64,000 bases of DNA, from NCBI GenBank assembly GCA_029582165.1, contig CM055868.1, positions 14,056,001 through 14,120,000 on the forward strand, in the 5' to 3' direction. Shown here piece by piece: positions 22,081-32,403 of this stretch. The stretch comes from Portulaca oleracea (lineage: Eukaryota; Streptophyta; Magnoliopsida; Caryophyllales; Portulacaceae). Both the position numbers and the translations under genes were made by a program. The first letter of the stretch is position 1; each line of letters starts with the position of its first letter. The notes beneath the pieces were generated by a model that had not been told where the DNA came from, did no database searches, and saw only the letters and a list, made by a program, of their open reading frames with translations.

Positions 22081-22176
22081 TTTATTGAGTGCAAATAGGT
22101 GCAGGTCGGTGTGGGTTGGTGCAGCTGAATGCATGTTGATGCAGGTAAATGCAGTTGCAGGTTCACATATGACTTA

Positions 22177-22773
22177 AATAAGGGACCCTAAATATTTCTT
22201 CACATATTTCTTTATTATATAAATGTTAGAATTACATATCAAAGATAGACTAGATGAAATTACATTTAGTATCTTTATTTTCTTATGTTTCTATCCTACC
22301 ATCATAAAACCGCATACATACACACAAAATTAATAAACCGATGAGGCAATGGGCAACCAACAATTTTAAGAGTTCAATAAAAAAAAGGAAAATTCGATTC
22401 TACTGAATCCAATTTTTAACAATGGGAGTATAATAATTCTTACTTTATTCAGTAGTTTCAAAAGGATAAATTTGTATTTTTTTTATACAAAATCCATCTC
22501 CATATTTCATTTTGGGGTTTTTAAAGTTTTTGTATTTTTCTAATTGTTTTCATTTATGCCTTTAGAAAGGTTATGAAATGTATTTACTAACATAATTTTC
22601 AGATTTTTTTATTTGAAAATCCAAACAATTATGATTTTCTATTGAATAAAAGTGGAAATATCTAAAATTAAAAAAAATCGAAAAAAATTGCCACAAATTT
22701 TGTAAATTCACTACAAATCGTTGAAGTTGTTATGTTGAGTTTTGGAGTAAATACAAATCTAAATTCATGATAT
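22177..22773. other. AT-rich non-coding stretch
   Basis: Nothing recognised on either strand. Confidence 0.5.
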
Positions 22774-22776
22774 TTA

Positions 22777-23089
22777 GGCCATGTTGTTTAATATGGCTGG
22801 TTGCGGTTTGACACGATGCGGTGTAGTGAAATTGTGGTAGATTGTGATGGGTTGTGGTGAGTTGTGATCGGTTTTGTTTTTAATAATTATAAATTGTATT
22901 AGTAAATGTGAAAAAGTAATTGGAAGGAGTGAGATCTTAACTTTTTAATAAAGAAATAAAATAAATTTGAAAAAGTTGATTGTGGTGAGTTGTGGTAAAT
23001 TATGATGGATTGATATGTTGTGATGGATTGTGGCAATGTACGGTGTGTTTTGGCACCGGAGTCAGTAAGCCGTATAAAATAATATGGCC
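22777..23089. mobile_element. Tourist-like (PIF/Harbinger) MITE, copy B
   Basis: The ends GGCCATGTTGTTTAATATGG and, complemented, GGCCATATTATTTTATACGG are inverted repeats. TTA duplications flank it (22774-22776, 23090-23092). The body is rich in GTGGTGAGTTGTGG words, the complement of the CCACAA-rich body of copies A and C, so copy B lies in the opposite orientation. No ORF. Confidence 0.82.
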
Positions 23090-23125
23090 TTAGAGTGTAT
23101 ATACTGTTGTGATGCAAAACAATTA

Positions 23126-23361
23126 CTCCCTCTATTTGGTTTTATTAGTCGTCCTTGGAAATTGTGTCAAAACTTTGACCGTTAATATTTTAATTTATAC
23201 AATGATTCATCATACAAAATTGATGTCATTGGATTCGTAATAAAAAATACTATTAAAAAAGTATAATATTATATTTTTTTGCAAAACATGTATATTGGAA
23301 ATTATTGATTAAAAATTGACACTAAAAACCGTAAATGACAAATAAAAAAGAACGGAGGTAG
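23126..23361. mobile_element. Stowaway-like (Tc1/mariner) MITE, copy 1
   Basis: The left end CTCCCTCTATTTGG and complemented right end CTACCTCCGTTC match the Stowaway consensus. TA stands on both sides (23124-23125, 23362-23363). The interior (CAAAACTTTGACCGTTAAT, TTCATCATACAAAATTGAT) is almost identical to copy 2 at 31572-31805. Confidence 0.88.
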
Positions 23362-23363
23362 TA

Positions 23364-24510
23364 CAATTTTCTTAGAACATTGGTGTAAAAAAATGAATTA
23401 CAGATTATTATTATCCAATTATCAAAATTTGGGATTATTTAAATCTAATTTTCCTTAAAATATACATCCAAAATTATGAGAAATGGTAATCAAGTTTAGG
23501 AAATGAATTAATTGCAAGCATTTATGATTAGGAGAAGAATGTCAAGCATCGTACAGCTACAAAGGGGCATCTTCTAGATTTACTTGCGCAGTCAGAAATT
23601 CAGAACGTCGCCAGTTAGTCAGTTACAGCGGGGCCCCCAGGGAATACACGCGAAAATTACGGAAGATTAAGTTTGTTTTTGTTTTCTCAGTGGTGAAAAA
23701 TAGTAACCATGGATGGGGGGTGGTAACGTAAATAGACTATTATGGCATTGGATGCGATTCCCGTTTGCATCACTCATGCATGATGCATGTGTTGTCTCCT
23801 TTACAACGTGGCGCCTCAAATTTTCAACTTTTGGCGGCACATAATGTTAGTTGGTCTCGCATCTATCCCCAAGCCCCAACCTTCACTCGCTCCATTAGAC
23901 CGTGGTTGTCACACTCATGTGGTTATATATTGCATGATTTCTTTCCCGCAATTTGTATTTTTAGTTAATATTTATTATTGTTTCTTGGCACTCTCCTAAT
24001 TGTAACTCGCAATTTCACATTCGACTCCATAACTCAATCTGATAACGCAACACAAACCTGCCCGACTTTCGGGTTTGAACACGATTTTCTTAACTATGCC
24101 TAAACTATACCAAACCTGAAAATTAGTGGGTTAAATCCGACATCTCCATTTGACACGAAAAATTAATTTTTTAAGTTCAACTTATTAGAATTTGTGACTA
24201 TTTATAGTAATTTTAACTATTAAACTATAAGCGCAACTTTTTTTTTTCTAATTTAAGTTAAAATAGTTACAATAGTCTATCGTTACTAGTAGATAGTCAT
24301 ATTTTGTTATGTATATTGTACAAAAAGTATTTTTTAAAGACAATTTTTAAATGAAAAACGGAAAAAATGTCAAAAGCATAACCCGTGGGGTTGAGTCAAA
24401 ACCAAAATACATTCGACCCGTATTTATCCGAACCCAATATACGCCCAACCCGAACCCCCCTGCATGAATTGACAGATCAACTTTTAACCAAAACGTGGGA
24501 CTTTCCAATT
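23364..24510. other. Non-coding stretch, partly MITE-like debris
   Basis: No gene recognised. From about 24045 to 24470 there are degenerate CCCGAAC/AACCCG words (for example AACCTGCCCGACTTTCGGG near the start and AACCCGAACCCCCC near the end), which look like an old hAT-type foldback MITE without clean ends. Confidence 0.4.
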
Positions 24511-24519
24511 ACGTCAATT

Positions 24520-25412
24520 TTAGGAGTAAGCAAAAAAATTGGGTATCTGGATCCAAATCCAGAACCGATTAGATCCAGCGAATTTTGATCCAGATCTTAG
24601 TTATCCAGATCCGAGGCTGGATCCAAAATTTAGGATTCATTTGTAAATTGATTCGGGATTGGGTCCTAATGTTAGGATTCAAAACCGGACTCGATATCCA
24701 AAATCCATAAAATTATTTAATACAAAAACTACTTTAGGTCCTAATATTAAGTGAAGACTACTAATCAATCAACCCACAATCCACTCTTGGATCTATGTTT
24801 CTAACTTATATGGTGAGAAACCCTAATTTTGCTTATAACTTACGTCACTGCTCGCCTAGAGGGCTAGTCCTTCAATCCTCATTCGGTCATTCTCCTCACT
24901 ACACAGACCTTCTCATTCAAATCTCTCGATCCTCGCATCACTGCCTCACTGCACAGACCTTCTCATTCAAATCTCAATCGTTTGTCCCTCACAAATCTCA
25001 ATCATCAACACATACACATACCTCAGAGTTGTCCCCATATGGTCCCTTTCCCTCTCAATCTTCACTGTCGTTCGTTGACACACAGTCTTGGAGTTTATGG
25101 CGGCTGAGTTGCAACGTTTAAGACTTTTGAACCTATAACTAGTTGGAAGTTGTGACCTAGTTCATAAATGTTATTGAAATTTCCATATTGTAGTTGTCAG
25201 CATAAGCATAAAAATACGTGCAATGATAATGTGTTTTCAAACCGAGTACCCAAATCCAGACCCATTCTTGGTGGATTCGAGACTGGATCCTGATTTTAGG
25301 ATCTAGTTTGAAATGGATCCGGGACTGGATCCTAAAATCAAGATTCAATACTAAATGAATCCGGGGCTAGATCCTTAAATTTTAGGTTGTTACTCGATTT
25401 TGCTCACCCCTA
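24520..25412. mobile_element. Degenerate hAT-like foldback MITE with GGATCC-rich arms
   Basis: The left end TTAGGAGTAAGCAAAA and the complement of the right end (TTTTGCTCACCCCTAA) are inverted repeats. Both arms are built of GGATCCAAATCCAG-like words (24546-24700 and 25250-25385). No 8-bp target duplication remains. The centre (24840-25090) contains a direct repeat CACAGACCTTCTCATTCAAA at 24902 and 24952. Confidence 0.5.
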
Positions 25413-26040
25413 AACCATTCTCTATTAAGTATTACATTCATTTTAGAAAATCCCTATCTTTCCCTTTCTTTATTTTAAAACAACTAATGCAAACTAATTT
25501 TTAACTAGTGTTAATGTATCACAATGGAAAAACAATATAAAATAATGATATTAAGAGATAGGAAAACACTAGTTAAGGTAAAACAAGAAACATTTAATTA
25601 GATGAAATAATTTCATGTTTAAAAAGTCACAAATGTCAAATTTTTAAAATAATTTTCCCATTTAATTTTAGTATTATAAATATAATACTTTTTTGGGTGC
25701 AAAATATAATTTATATTATAAATGCTATAACAATTTACAAATTAATTACTTAGAGTAACATATTCTTCTATTTTTTTTATTGTTACTGTTTTTAAAGTTA
25801 TTATGATTGTTACATAAAATACTTAATACGCACCTATGCTATACTTTGATATAATTAAAATTTAACTTTGATATTTTTTTCTATTTTGTGTTGAAAAAAG
25901 AGATTTAGCTTTGAAAAATTATTAGACTTTAATTATATGTTAAAAAGTTCAAATAGCCTTTTACACATTACATAAATTACTAATATAAATGCGTTACAAC
26001 TTACAACTTTTACATAAAATTATTATAGTAATTAATTAAA
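25413..26040. other. AT-rich non-coding stretch
   Basis: Very AT-rich; nothing recognised. Confidence 0.5.
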
Positions 26041-26044
26041 GGAA

Positions 26045-26225
26045 TTTAAAGGAATGGGAGCGTTAATGCAACAATTGATTTATTATCGTGTACTTGAGAG
26101 GTCACGGGTTTGAGTCTTGGAAGTAACCTCTGCAAGAAAAGCAAGGTACAATTTGCCTACATTATACCTTTCTGATGAGACCCCTTCCTAGATCCCTGCT
26201 TGTGGGGACACTTTATGGACCGAAA
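26045..26225 (+). repeat. Au-like tRNA-derived SINE
   Basis: The order GAGGTCACGGGTTTGAGTC (box B), TGGAAGTAACCTCTGCAAG, AAAAGCAAGGTACAATTTGCC, GACCCCTTCCTAGATCCC and TGCTTGTGGGGACACTTTATGG follows the Au SINE family consensus as I remember it (B box, TGGAAACAGCCTCTTGCA, AAGGTAAGG, CCCTTCCCCGGACCC, GCGGGAGCTT). The box A region (about 26050-26070) is degenerate. Not database-verified. Confidence 0.7.
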
Positions 26226-26314
26226 GTTCCTTTAAATAAATGAATTTAAAGTAATAATAACTTTTTTATGATAAATTTTTGAATATTAAATTATTCGTGA
26301 GCCTTCAAATCATT

Positions 26315-26400
26315 TGTTAAGCTTTTGAGCGAGTTGGTTTATGTTCATGGTATCAAGGCCATTTTTGCGCAAAAGGTATTAGGTTGAATCTCAAAAATGT
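26315..26400 (+). repeat. Possible second tRNA-like/SINE fragment
   Basis: TAAGCTTTTGAGCGAGTTGG, CATGGTATCAAGGCC and TTAGGTTGAATCTC (box-B-like) occur in the order found in several plant tRNA-derived repeats. Short and degenerate. It lies just upstream of the copia LTR. Confidence 0.3.
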
Positions 26401-26419
26401 TTCATGTTAATTTGTACAA

Positions 26420-27041
26420 GGTTAAAGGGAGTGGTTGGTTTTGTGGCCCATTGGATCCTTGGTGGGGTCTAGAACCTGAGAAGAATCGGCAGAGGATACA
26501 ATTTTAATATAATTTTAATTCCTTGTTCAAGTCAGATACTACTTGTTGGTATTTGAGTTTTAATCTGACTCCATTTCTTCTCCTAGCCACCCTATAAATA
26601 GGGTTCAGTTTTCTCCACTTTATTTCACGGTGAAAAGCGTCATCGCGTGACAGAGAGTCAGAGAGGGAGAAAAATATTGAAAGAGAAACAATCTCACCAA
26701 TATTTTCCCAAGTGTATTGAAAGAGAGTCAGAAAGTCAGAGAGTCAGAGAGAGAGAGATTGTGAGTTGAGAGTTAGAAAGATTTATATTGTAATCTCCTT
26801 TCCTGTTGATCGCGTCACACCCTATGATAGTGATCGAGTTGTACCCCTCCTCTCATAGTGGATTATTTTCCTGGTTGTCGCCGTTCGTGGGTTTTCCTTC
26901 GAGTTCTTCGGTTTCCCACATAAACTTGGTGTTTGTCTTATCGCTTATTTTTGGTTCCTGAATTTTTTCGTAATTTCCGGCATCTCATTTATTTTCGCTT
27001 CCGCTGTAACCTCGTAATTACTTACTTTTTTTTTTCTAACA
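26420..27041 (+). mobile_element. 5' LTR of a Ty1/copia remnant (left end approximate)
   Basis: A TATA box (CCCTATAAATAGGG at about 26591-26604) is followed by a transcribed-region-like block with GAGAGTCAGAGAGGGAG repeats. The LTR ends CTAACA at 27041, two bases before a perfect initiator-Met primer site. The left TG end was not located, and the 3' LTR is not visible. Confidence 0.6.
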
Positions 27042-27043
27042 AG

Positions 27044-27055
27044 TGGTATCAGAGC
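27044..27055 (+). promoter_or_regulatory. Copia primer-binding site (initiator-Met tRNA)
   Basis: TGGTATCAGAGC, the standard plant LTR-retrotransposon primer site, lies two bases after the LTR end. Confidence 0.8.
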
Positions 27056-27064
27056 GAAGTGGAG

Positions 27065-28160
27065 ATGGCTTCAATCAAGATATGTGAGTTTCAAAAATTC
27101 GATGGAACAAGGAGACTGCAGATGAAGGTGGTCCTGATTCAACACGGGGTACGGGATGTGATTGAGTATCCCTACACGAAGACTGATTAAACAATGAGCG
27201 ATGAGCACGAATGAATATTTAAGTACGAGGCGGAGCAGGTTGAGGAGCCACTAGAAACCTGTAGTCAGGAGCAAGCTTCCGATGATGCCCTTGAAACATC
27301 TCATGTTGATGAGTCTGAGATCGAGATTGAAGTTCCTCAAGTGGAGGAAGAGTCGAGCATGGCAAGAGATCGTCCCAGGAGGGAGATCAGGAGACCAACA
27401 CGGTATACTAAAGAAGCCAATGCTATGATCGCATATGCGCTGAGTGTTGCAGAGGAGATGGAGAGTCTGTAGAAGAATTATATATAGGAGCTGTGTGAGT
27501 TGCCTAAAGGGCGACGAGCTCTTACTGAAGAATGGGTGCACAAGAAGGGCCATGTAGAGAGTGATTGTTGGAGAAAGAGGAGAGACCAAAAGCAAGGTAC
27601 TAAAGATAATCGCACCAAAACTGGTACCGCAAACTGTGTTGAGTCCGATTCAGATGCAGAAGAGTTTATTGTTACGGATAATGCTTGGGCTACCAGATGG
27701 AGTAGGATAGCTAGAGATGAGTGGGTTCTTGATACTGGGTGCACCTATCACATGTTTCTTCATAAGTACTGGTTCGAGTCCTATGAGAATGTTAACATCG
27801 GCGTTGTGGTCATGGGCAACGACACGGCCTGCAAGGTTGCAGGAATTGGTAGCATCAGGATAAAGACCCATGATGGTAGAATCCTGAAAGAGGTTCGTGA
27901 TATTCCGAACATAACCTGCAATTTGATTTCTTTAGGTACTCTTGAGATTAACAGTTCACCTAACAGAATATGGTGTCCTAAAAGTGCGCAGGGGTTCCAT
28001 GGTTCTTATGAAGGGAACCAGGAAGGACAACCTACACACCCTACAGGGGTCTACAGTAACGAGAACTGTAGAGGCGGTCTCAAACCTTGATGAGTTCGAC
28101 AACATAGATGGTCTTAAACAGGCATCTAGGCAGCGATATACGATGTTTGATACCGCTTGA
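27065..28160 (+). pseudogene. Scrambled Ty1/copia polyprotein remnant (gag N-term, RT-linker, zinc knuckle, protease)
   Basis: From the ATG at 27065: MASIKICEFQKFDGT…MKVVLIQHGV, a copia gag start, stops at 27190. Next (27212-27472) comes the acidic linker normally found between integrase and reverse transcriptase: VPQVEEESSMARDRPRREIR, RPTRYTKEANAMIAYALS. Then LPKGRRALTEEWVHKK (27498-27548), the start of copia RT, is fused straight to GHVESDCW, half of the gag zinc knuckle. The aspartic protease WVLDTGCTYHM (Asp-Thr-Gly at 27731-27739), MGNDTACKVAGIGSI and CNLISLGTLE follow. The frame then shifts; GVLKVRRGSMVLMKG…LHTLQGSTVT (pre-integrase domain) is in another frame up to about 28160. The domain order is impossible for an intact element, so internal rearrangement is certain. 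Integrase core, RT and RNase H are missing. Confidence 0.8.
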
Positions 28161-28199
28161 GAGCCTTGCGGGGCAACGCCCTGCAGAAGGGCGTGTTGA

Positions 28200-28685
28200 T
28201 GGCATACATAGATCTGCAAGAAAATAAGTAAATGTTAATACAAGAAGGGTAGCAAAAATAGACAAAATACATCGCATCCTAAAATAAAAGAATGCTAAAA
28301 TTGAATAGTGGCTTTCAAAGTATCAAGTTAAACCCAATAATACAACAATGCACTTTAAATGGTAGCACTTCAAATGTTGACCATCCATTATGTCTTTTTT
28401 TCTTTTGTGTTTTCTCCTTGAAGTGTTTGATAGCTGAAATTCGGTCACCGAGGATTAACATATGTATATCGCTGCTAATTATCACAAACCTACTACCTCC
28501 ACCTCGATATCAGCTAGACTTTGTGCTTCCAAGTTGTTCTTGCAATTCAACCATCCATCATGATCACTAGACTTGCATTGCTGATTATTGATTTTCATGT
28601 CTGCTCTCTTTGTGGTAGATTTGGATCTTCGAGTTGCTTCATTAGCAAATCGACGTCACTTCATTTTCAATAACTCTTGTTCCTC
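28200..28685. other. Non-coding stretch
   Basis: Nothing recognised. Confidence 0.45.
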
Positions 28686-28699
28686 TTTTTTCTAGTTTG

Positions 28700-28920
28700 T
28701 GCTAGGGATGGTGATTGGGGGGGGGGGGGGGAATCCCTGTCCCTGCTTGTGCTCTACCTTACTTTGGGGAAAAATCCATGCACCCAACAGGAACAGGGAT
28801 GGGGATGGAGACAAAATTTAAATACCCACGCAGGGGCGAGGCAGGCTCGTGAATCAAATTTTATCCGTCCTCGTCCTTGCTTACCTGTCATGGAAATAAT
28901 TATGCCCGCACACCCCCATA
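28700..28920. repeat. Poly-G tract and GGGGAT/CCCTG-rich repeat debris
   Basis: Fifteen G (28717-28731) are followed by CCCTGTCCCTG, GGAACAGGGATGGGGATGG and CCTCGTCCTTGC. The composition resembles old hAT MITEs built of 'ccccgtccccg' words. No clean ends. Confidence 0.4.
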
Positions 28921-28929
28921 TCTGTCTAT

Positions 28930-29720
28930 GTTCTATTCTAAAATAACATATTCACCCATACAATTATTAATATAATACGAATAATTTGAAGGGTATGTAA
29001 TTTCAAGGTAAAAAATCCTAAATATATATTATTCTTTATTTCTGATTCTGACTCATCAAACCCGAGATTTCTAATCCCTCACAGCTTCATACACCTCGCT
29101 AACATAGACACTCATGTGAGTCGGAGGCTTTAGACGCTGCTCTCAATTGCACTTCGACACTTTGCTCGACGCTGCTGTTAGTTCTCTTCTCTACTTTGCT
29201 CTCACTTCTCCACCCTAAATTTCTAATCCCCCACAGCCTCGCTGCTCTCACGGCTCACTCCTTGTCTCTCGAATCCCGATTCTCTTTCGTTCACTGTTCT
29301 CTCTGCTAAGGTGGCGTGGTGATGCTTGGTCAGATGAAACGGCATGGAGCTTTAGTTGATCTCCTCCTTCCAGCCTTCCTCTTGTACGTCGTCACTAACT
29401 CACTTGGTCTCTAGTTTGTGTCCTTTAATACCTAATTCAAATTCATCACAATTTTCCTTTAATCATAGTTTTGTGATATGGATTTTATTTGGCTTCGAAT
29501 TTGAGTTTTGTTTGTCGGATTTTAGTTTGTTGGCGGGCATAGTCTTTTATGTCTGTAATTTGTTGATTTCGGTTTTGTCATGTTATGATAGAGATGGTTC
29601 TTGTGATCTTTTTCATGTTCGAGTATTCGATGCGAAGGGGTTCTAGTGTTCTAAAAAATCATAATTTGTTTCATGTTTTAGAGGCTCTCTATTTGTCGCG
29701 ATTGTGATTTGTAAAGGGGT
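28930..29720. other. C/T-rich then T-rich stretch, no gene recognised
   Basis: CTC-rich, UTR-like DNA with TTTCTAATCCCTCACAGC (about 29070) and a diverged copy TTTCTAATCCCCCACAGC (29220). The ORFs here lack recognisable motifs. Confidence 0.4.
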
Positions 29721-29721
29721 T

Positions 29722-30420
29722 TGTAACGCTCGTAGATTAAATCATCTTCAAATAAAAGTTAAACACCTCTGAACCCAAACAATAGTGGAACAGATTAAAG
29801 AAATACGAGAGCATTACTTCCATCCAAACAAAGGACTAGGCTAACTAGCCAAAACAAGACACCGATGGGAACATATTTAACACACCAACACATCAACAAC
29901 ATTCCCAAGGAAGAGTATAACATTATACATAACCTCAAGTATCCAAACAAGACCCTTGGTTTAAAACTTTACATAACCAAATTCTTAAAATATAAGCAGC
30001 TTCCAAGACTCAAAGATACATCACACCTTAGTGATTATAAAGAAGAATCCCATCAAAGTGACAACTTGCTTCAAATAAAACCATAGGACTTCACTTTCTT
30101 TGGTCTAACCTGACTTATCAAAACCGGGCTTAGCAACCTTAGGAGCATCACCTAAAAATAAACACAAAATATATTTCGCAAATGAGTCGAAACTCAATAC
30201 ACATACCCCTATACAGTATAATATTATTTAAGCAATTGATTTTGTTTCACGTATTTCTATTCATTCTGCAAAACAGAGAGAAAAGAAATAATTAAAACAT
30301 ATTACATGATTGTATTATCATTACCTGTGTGCTGTGTGGTTCCCTATTTGCGATCATTGGGCATAGTCTTCATATGCGCCTGGACTGGTCTGGAAGTCTC
30401 GACAGAGTTAACCGGTTGAC
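29722..30420 (-). mobile_element. Fragment of a TGTAACGC-type LTR
   Basis: Begins TGTAACGCTCGTAG and contains, at 30149-30206, the block CACCTAAAAATAAACAC…CAAATGAGTCG…ACTCAATACACATACCCC. This parallels the block in the LARD LTR (CACCTGAAAACAAAACATTT…AAATGAGGGGGAAATCTCAA…CTACCCC). Right boundary approximate; no primer site or target duplication seen. A second start-like TGTAATGACCC lies at 30776. Confidence 0.45.
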
Positions 30421-30562
30421 ACTAGCCAGGTTTTGAAATAAATAATACACTTTGGTATACATGTAGATTACAAAAGGTATCCCAAATGCTATATATTAAG
30501 CAACCAAAACAAAACATCAACGATTTTTAAAACACGAGGCGAGTGCGGCAGTATATTCCTGT

Positions 30563-30581
30563 CCCCACCCCACCCCACCCC
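30563..30581 (-). repeat. CCCCA repeat, G-quadruplex motif on the minus strand
   Basis: Four CCCC tracts separated by single A residues. The minus strand therefore reads four G4 tracts with one-base loops, the ideal quadruplex arrangement. Confidence 0.9.
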
Positions 30582-30939
30582 ATTATCATCCATTGTTTGT
30601 GCTTTGGCTCCCTAAAGAATGGAATCTTAAAACGAAGAGGAAGATTAGATAAAGATTGAATAGAAACAAAAGTCATTCTCTACATTACATTTAGGATTGG
30701 GATTTAAATGCAATTCTTATTGTACTTTCAGGCAGAAAGCAGTATTATCATGAGAACTTGAGAAGTAGGTACACCTGTAATGACCCTAGATGAGAACAAT
30801 ACAAATTAGATTAGGAATAGTGAGATCAAAGTCTACTCATTCAATAGAGTTATCATTAAAAAGATTATCTATACAAGCAGAAGCTATAACCGTTCTATAT
30901 ATATGAGATGACCAATGACTCAAATTATCTGAACATCTT

Positions 30940-31289
30940 GAACAAATTACTTGAATGTACCCCAATATTTGGGGAAACTATTTTTCCGTAACCTAATTTT
31001 CCAAAATTCATTTTGAGATACCCTTAATTTTTGGGTTTGTAATTATTTGGTATTTTTCCGGCCATCAATTTCCTTAAGTGTCCGAAATACCCTTATTCTT
31101 CTTCTTCAAGGGTATTTCTTCAAAAATGGATGAACAATGGTATTTCGGTGACTTAACCAAATTGATGACTGGAAAAACACCTAATAATTTCTAACCCAAA
31201 AATTAAGGGTACCCAAAATGTGTTTTGAAAAGTTGGAGTACCTGAAAAACATTTCGCTTAAAGTTAGGGTACCTCCGAATAATTTTTTG
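30940..31289. mobile_element. Mutator-type MITE, copy 2
   Basis: Same family as 9005-9342. The left arm (GTACCCCAATATTTGGGG…AATTATTTGGTATTTTTCCGG) is the inverted repeat of the right arm (…CCTAATAATTTCTAACCC…GGGTACCTCCGAATAATTTT). The flanks GAACATCTT (30931-30939) and GAACATATT (31290-31298) match at 8 of 9 positions. No ORF. Confidence 0.78.
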
Positions 31290-31571
31290 GAACATATTCC
31301 TTTTCCAATATTATTAGAGTGTACGTTGATAAAAGAAAATAGAAATCAAAATTATCTTTCCTTCTTGGATGCAGCATTTTCAAAATTCTAAAATAATAAA
31401 ATCAATTTTGGTTGCTTTATCTTTTCTTTGGCAAAGAAATCAATGTTGGTTGCGATTCATTTAAAACTCTTACATCACCATAAATGGCACGCATGTGGCC
31501 ATAAAAAGGCATTTATGAATTTGTGATATGCATACATTTTTTATTTTCAACGAATGTGGCTATAAACATTA

Positions 31572-31805
31572 CACCTCCATTTTATTTTATCTGTCGCCTA
31601 GGGAATTTTGGCAAAAACTTTGACCGTTAATATTTTAATTTATATAATGGTTCATCATACAAAATTGATATCATTAGTTTCGTAATAAAAAATACTATTA
31701 AAAAGTATAATATTATATTTTTCTATAAAAGTGTTATATTAGAAATTATTGATTAAAAATTGGCACAAAAAACCGTAAATGACAGATAAAAAAGAACGGA
31801 GGGAG
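31572..31805. mobile_element. Stowaway-like MITE, copy 2
   Basis: The right end GAACGGAGGGAG and left end CACCTCCATTTTATTT, with TA at 31570-31571 and 31806-31807. The body is nearly identical to copy 1 (23126-23361), with the same orientation. Confidence 0.88.
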
Positions 31806-31807
31806 TA

Positions 31808-32398
31808 CTACATTATTTCTCTATCATTTTATTTCCTTCGAAATTTAGGGTGTGTTTGGTGGGGGAATACTTTCTAGGAAAATGTTTTTCCAATTTTGTA
31901 GTATTTGGTACAAAAAAAGTTTTGAAAATTATTTTCAAAGAAAATTATTTTCGCCAAAAAGAAGGAAATTAAAATGACTTTCTTTGTTCAACCTAGAAAA
32001 AATATTTTCTATCCTTTTTTGTTGGATCGATTTTCATTACTAACTCTAACTGAAATTTGAGGGCGAAATTCAACATCAAAGATTTTGTTCAAAATATTTT
32101 TAATACTATAGAATTGATTAAAAAAAGCTCAAATATGAATTTTTAGCTCTAAATATTTTTATCTTATAACATTTAGCGCGATATATACTCGAATTTTTTG
32201 TCGTAAAACTAACTGAAACTTTTTTAAAAAATTCAAACTTAACTGTTTGCATTGAAACTTAATGATTTGACAGCATGGACTAAAAACAACTCAAATATGA
32301 ATTATGAGCTCTAAATATTTTCATTTATAACATATATATATCGCCACTTTTCTTGACATTTTTTTGTGGTTAAATATGACCAAAACTTAAGAGAAAAA
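31808..32398. other. AT-rich stretch with repeated CTCAAATATGAATTT words
   Basis: No gene. CTCAAATATGAATTTTTAGC (32128) and CTCAAATATGAATTATGAGC (32291) mark a diverged duplication of about 160 bp. A related copy lies beyond the foldback at about 33283, suggesting that the foldback inserted into this repeat. Confidence 0.5.
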
Positions 32399-32403
32399 TT
32401 CAA

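Larger units (their letters stand above)
18058..22173. mobile_element. Composite element with minisatellite-like inverted termini and TTA duplications
   Basis: The left terminus GGCCATATGCCAACCTGCA… and the complement of the right terminus GTCATATGTGAACCTGCA… match. TTA stands outside both ends (18055-18057, 22174-22176), as in PIF/Harbinger insertions. The terminal ~130 bases are made of short words TGCACC/CAACATGCA (left) and GGTGCA/TGCATGTTG (right). More of the same words occur in both orientations at 20450-20655 and 21096-21285. The interior holds an LTR-like promoter block and a hAT MITE. It may be one element that collected insertions or several related ones. No transposase is visible. 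Confidence 0.5.

Noticed and set aside
24385..25121. Host gene in the GGATCC-rich and C/T-rich region
   Set aside because: ORFs are short, lack motifs, and the flanking arms are inverted repeats of a degenerate MITE.
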